From Saprospiraceae bacterium (GTDB lineage Bacteria > Bacteroidota > Bacteroidia > Chitinophagales > Saprospiraceae), in NCBI GenBank assembly GCA_027488855.1, contig JAIYAV010000231.1, forward strand, positions 1 through 32,661: DNA of 32,661 bases, read 5' to 3'. The notes under the pieces were generated by a model. The model saw only the letters and a program-made list of their open reading frames with translations, was not told the DNA's origin and searched no databases. Below, in pieces: positions 32,252-32,661 of this stretch; within the stretch, counting starts at the first letter, position 1; each line of letters starts with the position of its first letter. The position numbers and the translations under genes are program-made.

Positions 32252-32661
32252 ATGTGCGGACGTTATTCTTTTTCCACATCCAAGGCCAAAATTGAGGCTG
32301 AACTCGGTTCTACACTTGAAGTAGAGGGCGATGAACTTCTGTACAACTACAATATTGCACCCACCCAACAAGCGTATGTCATCAGTAACCAAGCACCGGG
32401 AGCATTGCAATTGTTTCAATGGGGGCTGATTCCCTCCTGGTCTAAAGACCCTAAAATGGGTGGCAAGATGATCAATGCTCGGGCTGAAACGGTACTGGAA
32501 AAACCGGCTTTTCGCAATGCCATCCGGCAAAGGCGTTGTTTGGTGTTGGCAGATGGTTTTTATGAATGGAAAAAAGAGGGCAAAAACAAAACGCCTTTTC
32601 GGATTTTACCTACTCAAGGTGAGCTACTGGTCATGGGCGGAATTTGGGAAACCTGGCGAGG
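32252..32661 (+). CDS. SRAP (SOS-response-associated peptidase) family protein, cut by window end
   Basis: The ATG at 32252 is followed at once by Cys (MCGRYSFSTS); after removal of Met this Cys2 is the residue that links to abasic DNA in HMCES/YedK-type proteins. NYNIAPTQ, LQLFQWGLIPSWSKDP, MINARAETVLEKPAFRNAI and RRCLVLADGFYEWKKEG are SRAP signatures. The catalytic His lies beyond the window, so about the last third is missing. The protein shields abasic sites in single-stranded DNA as a DNA-protein crosslink. Its position next to the candidate origin may be chance. Confidence 0.95.
   Translation, partial: MCGRYSFSTSKAKIEAELGSTLEVEGDELLYNYNIAPTQQAYVISNQAPGALQLFQWGLIPSWSKDPKMGGKMINARAETVLEKPAFRNAIRQRRCLVLADGFYEWKKEGKNKTPFRILPTQGELLVMGGIWETWR

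Overview
The window looks like chromosome from a Bacteroidota bacterium, most likely of the Saprospirales type (Haliscomenobacter/Lewinella-like). The phylum rests on several signs: promoter -7 boxes of the TAnnTTTG class ahead of several genes, start codons without strong Shine-Dalgarno sequences, a CarboxypepD_reg-like secreted protein, an OmpP1/FadL-type barrel, and a phosphoesterase with a type IX secretion-like tail. The family-level guess is inference. I see no rRNA, tRNA, CRISPR array, phage or intact insertion sequence.

Layout. Positions 1-3.8 kb hold leftward genes: a secreted CarboxypepD_reg-like protein, a TMTC-like membrane TPR protein and a small membrane protein. At 4.1-5.4 kb is a CNNM/CorC-type membrane protein, convergent with a leftward glyA-ddl pair (5.5-7.9 kb). 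A divergent secreted metallophosphoesterase follows (8.0-9.6 kb), then a 0.66-kb gene-free stretch with a candidate structured RNA. At 10.2-13.1 kb is cysC-cysD-cysN (sulfate activation to APS and PAPS), followed by psuG. From 14.2 to 18.2 kb come leftward genes: a META-domain lipoprotein, a universal stress protein, a TraB/GumN-like protein and a DUF3137 protein. A serine hydrolase with 50-residue tandem repeats (18.3-20.2 kb), an OmpP1/FadL-like barrel, a low-complexity exported protein and proS bring the map to 25.2 kb. From 25.3 to 31.7 kb all genes run leftward: a sugar 1-kinase-like protein, a sugar-phosphate nucleotidyltransferase, a thiol peroxidase, an M23 peptidase, aat and ctaA. A gene-free region rich in DnaA boxes and a truncated SRAP gene close the window.

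The protein-coding content is mostly housekeeping. Functional groups that hang together are cysCDN (sulfate activation), the kinase and nucleotidyltransferase pair (a plausible salvage route to a nucleotide sugar), and glyA with ddl.

The unusual content lies between the genes. First, 31.75-32.25 kb combines a roughly 90% AT tract with perfect and near-perfect DnaA boxes on both strands, with more perfect boxes inside and just downstream of ctaA. This is a candidate chromosomal origin, and the six genes to its left all point away from it. Second, many intergenic gaps hold long inverted repeats, several with arms built from 7- or 8-bp tandem units. Two of them, in cysC-cysD and between the nucleotidyltransferase and kinase genes, share the same core and have the same orientation relative to transcription. 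At two loci the element supplies the stop codon, or the last codons, of the neighbouring gene. Third, 9.69-9.99 kb looks like a promoter, a structured RNA and a terminator with no convincing protein. All calls were made by eye from sequence and translation; no alignment, folding or skew calculation was run.
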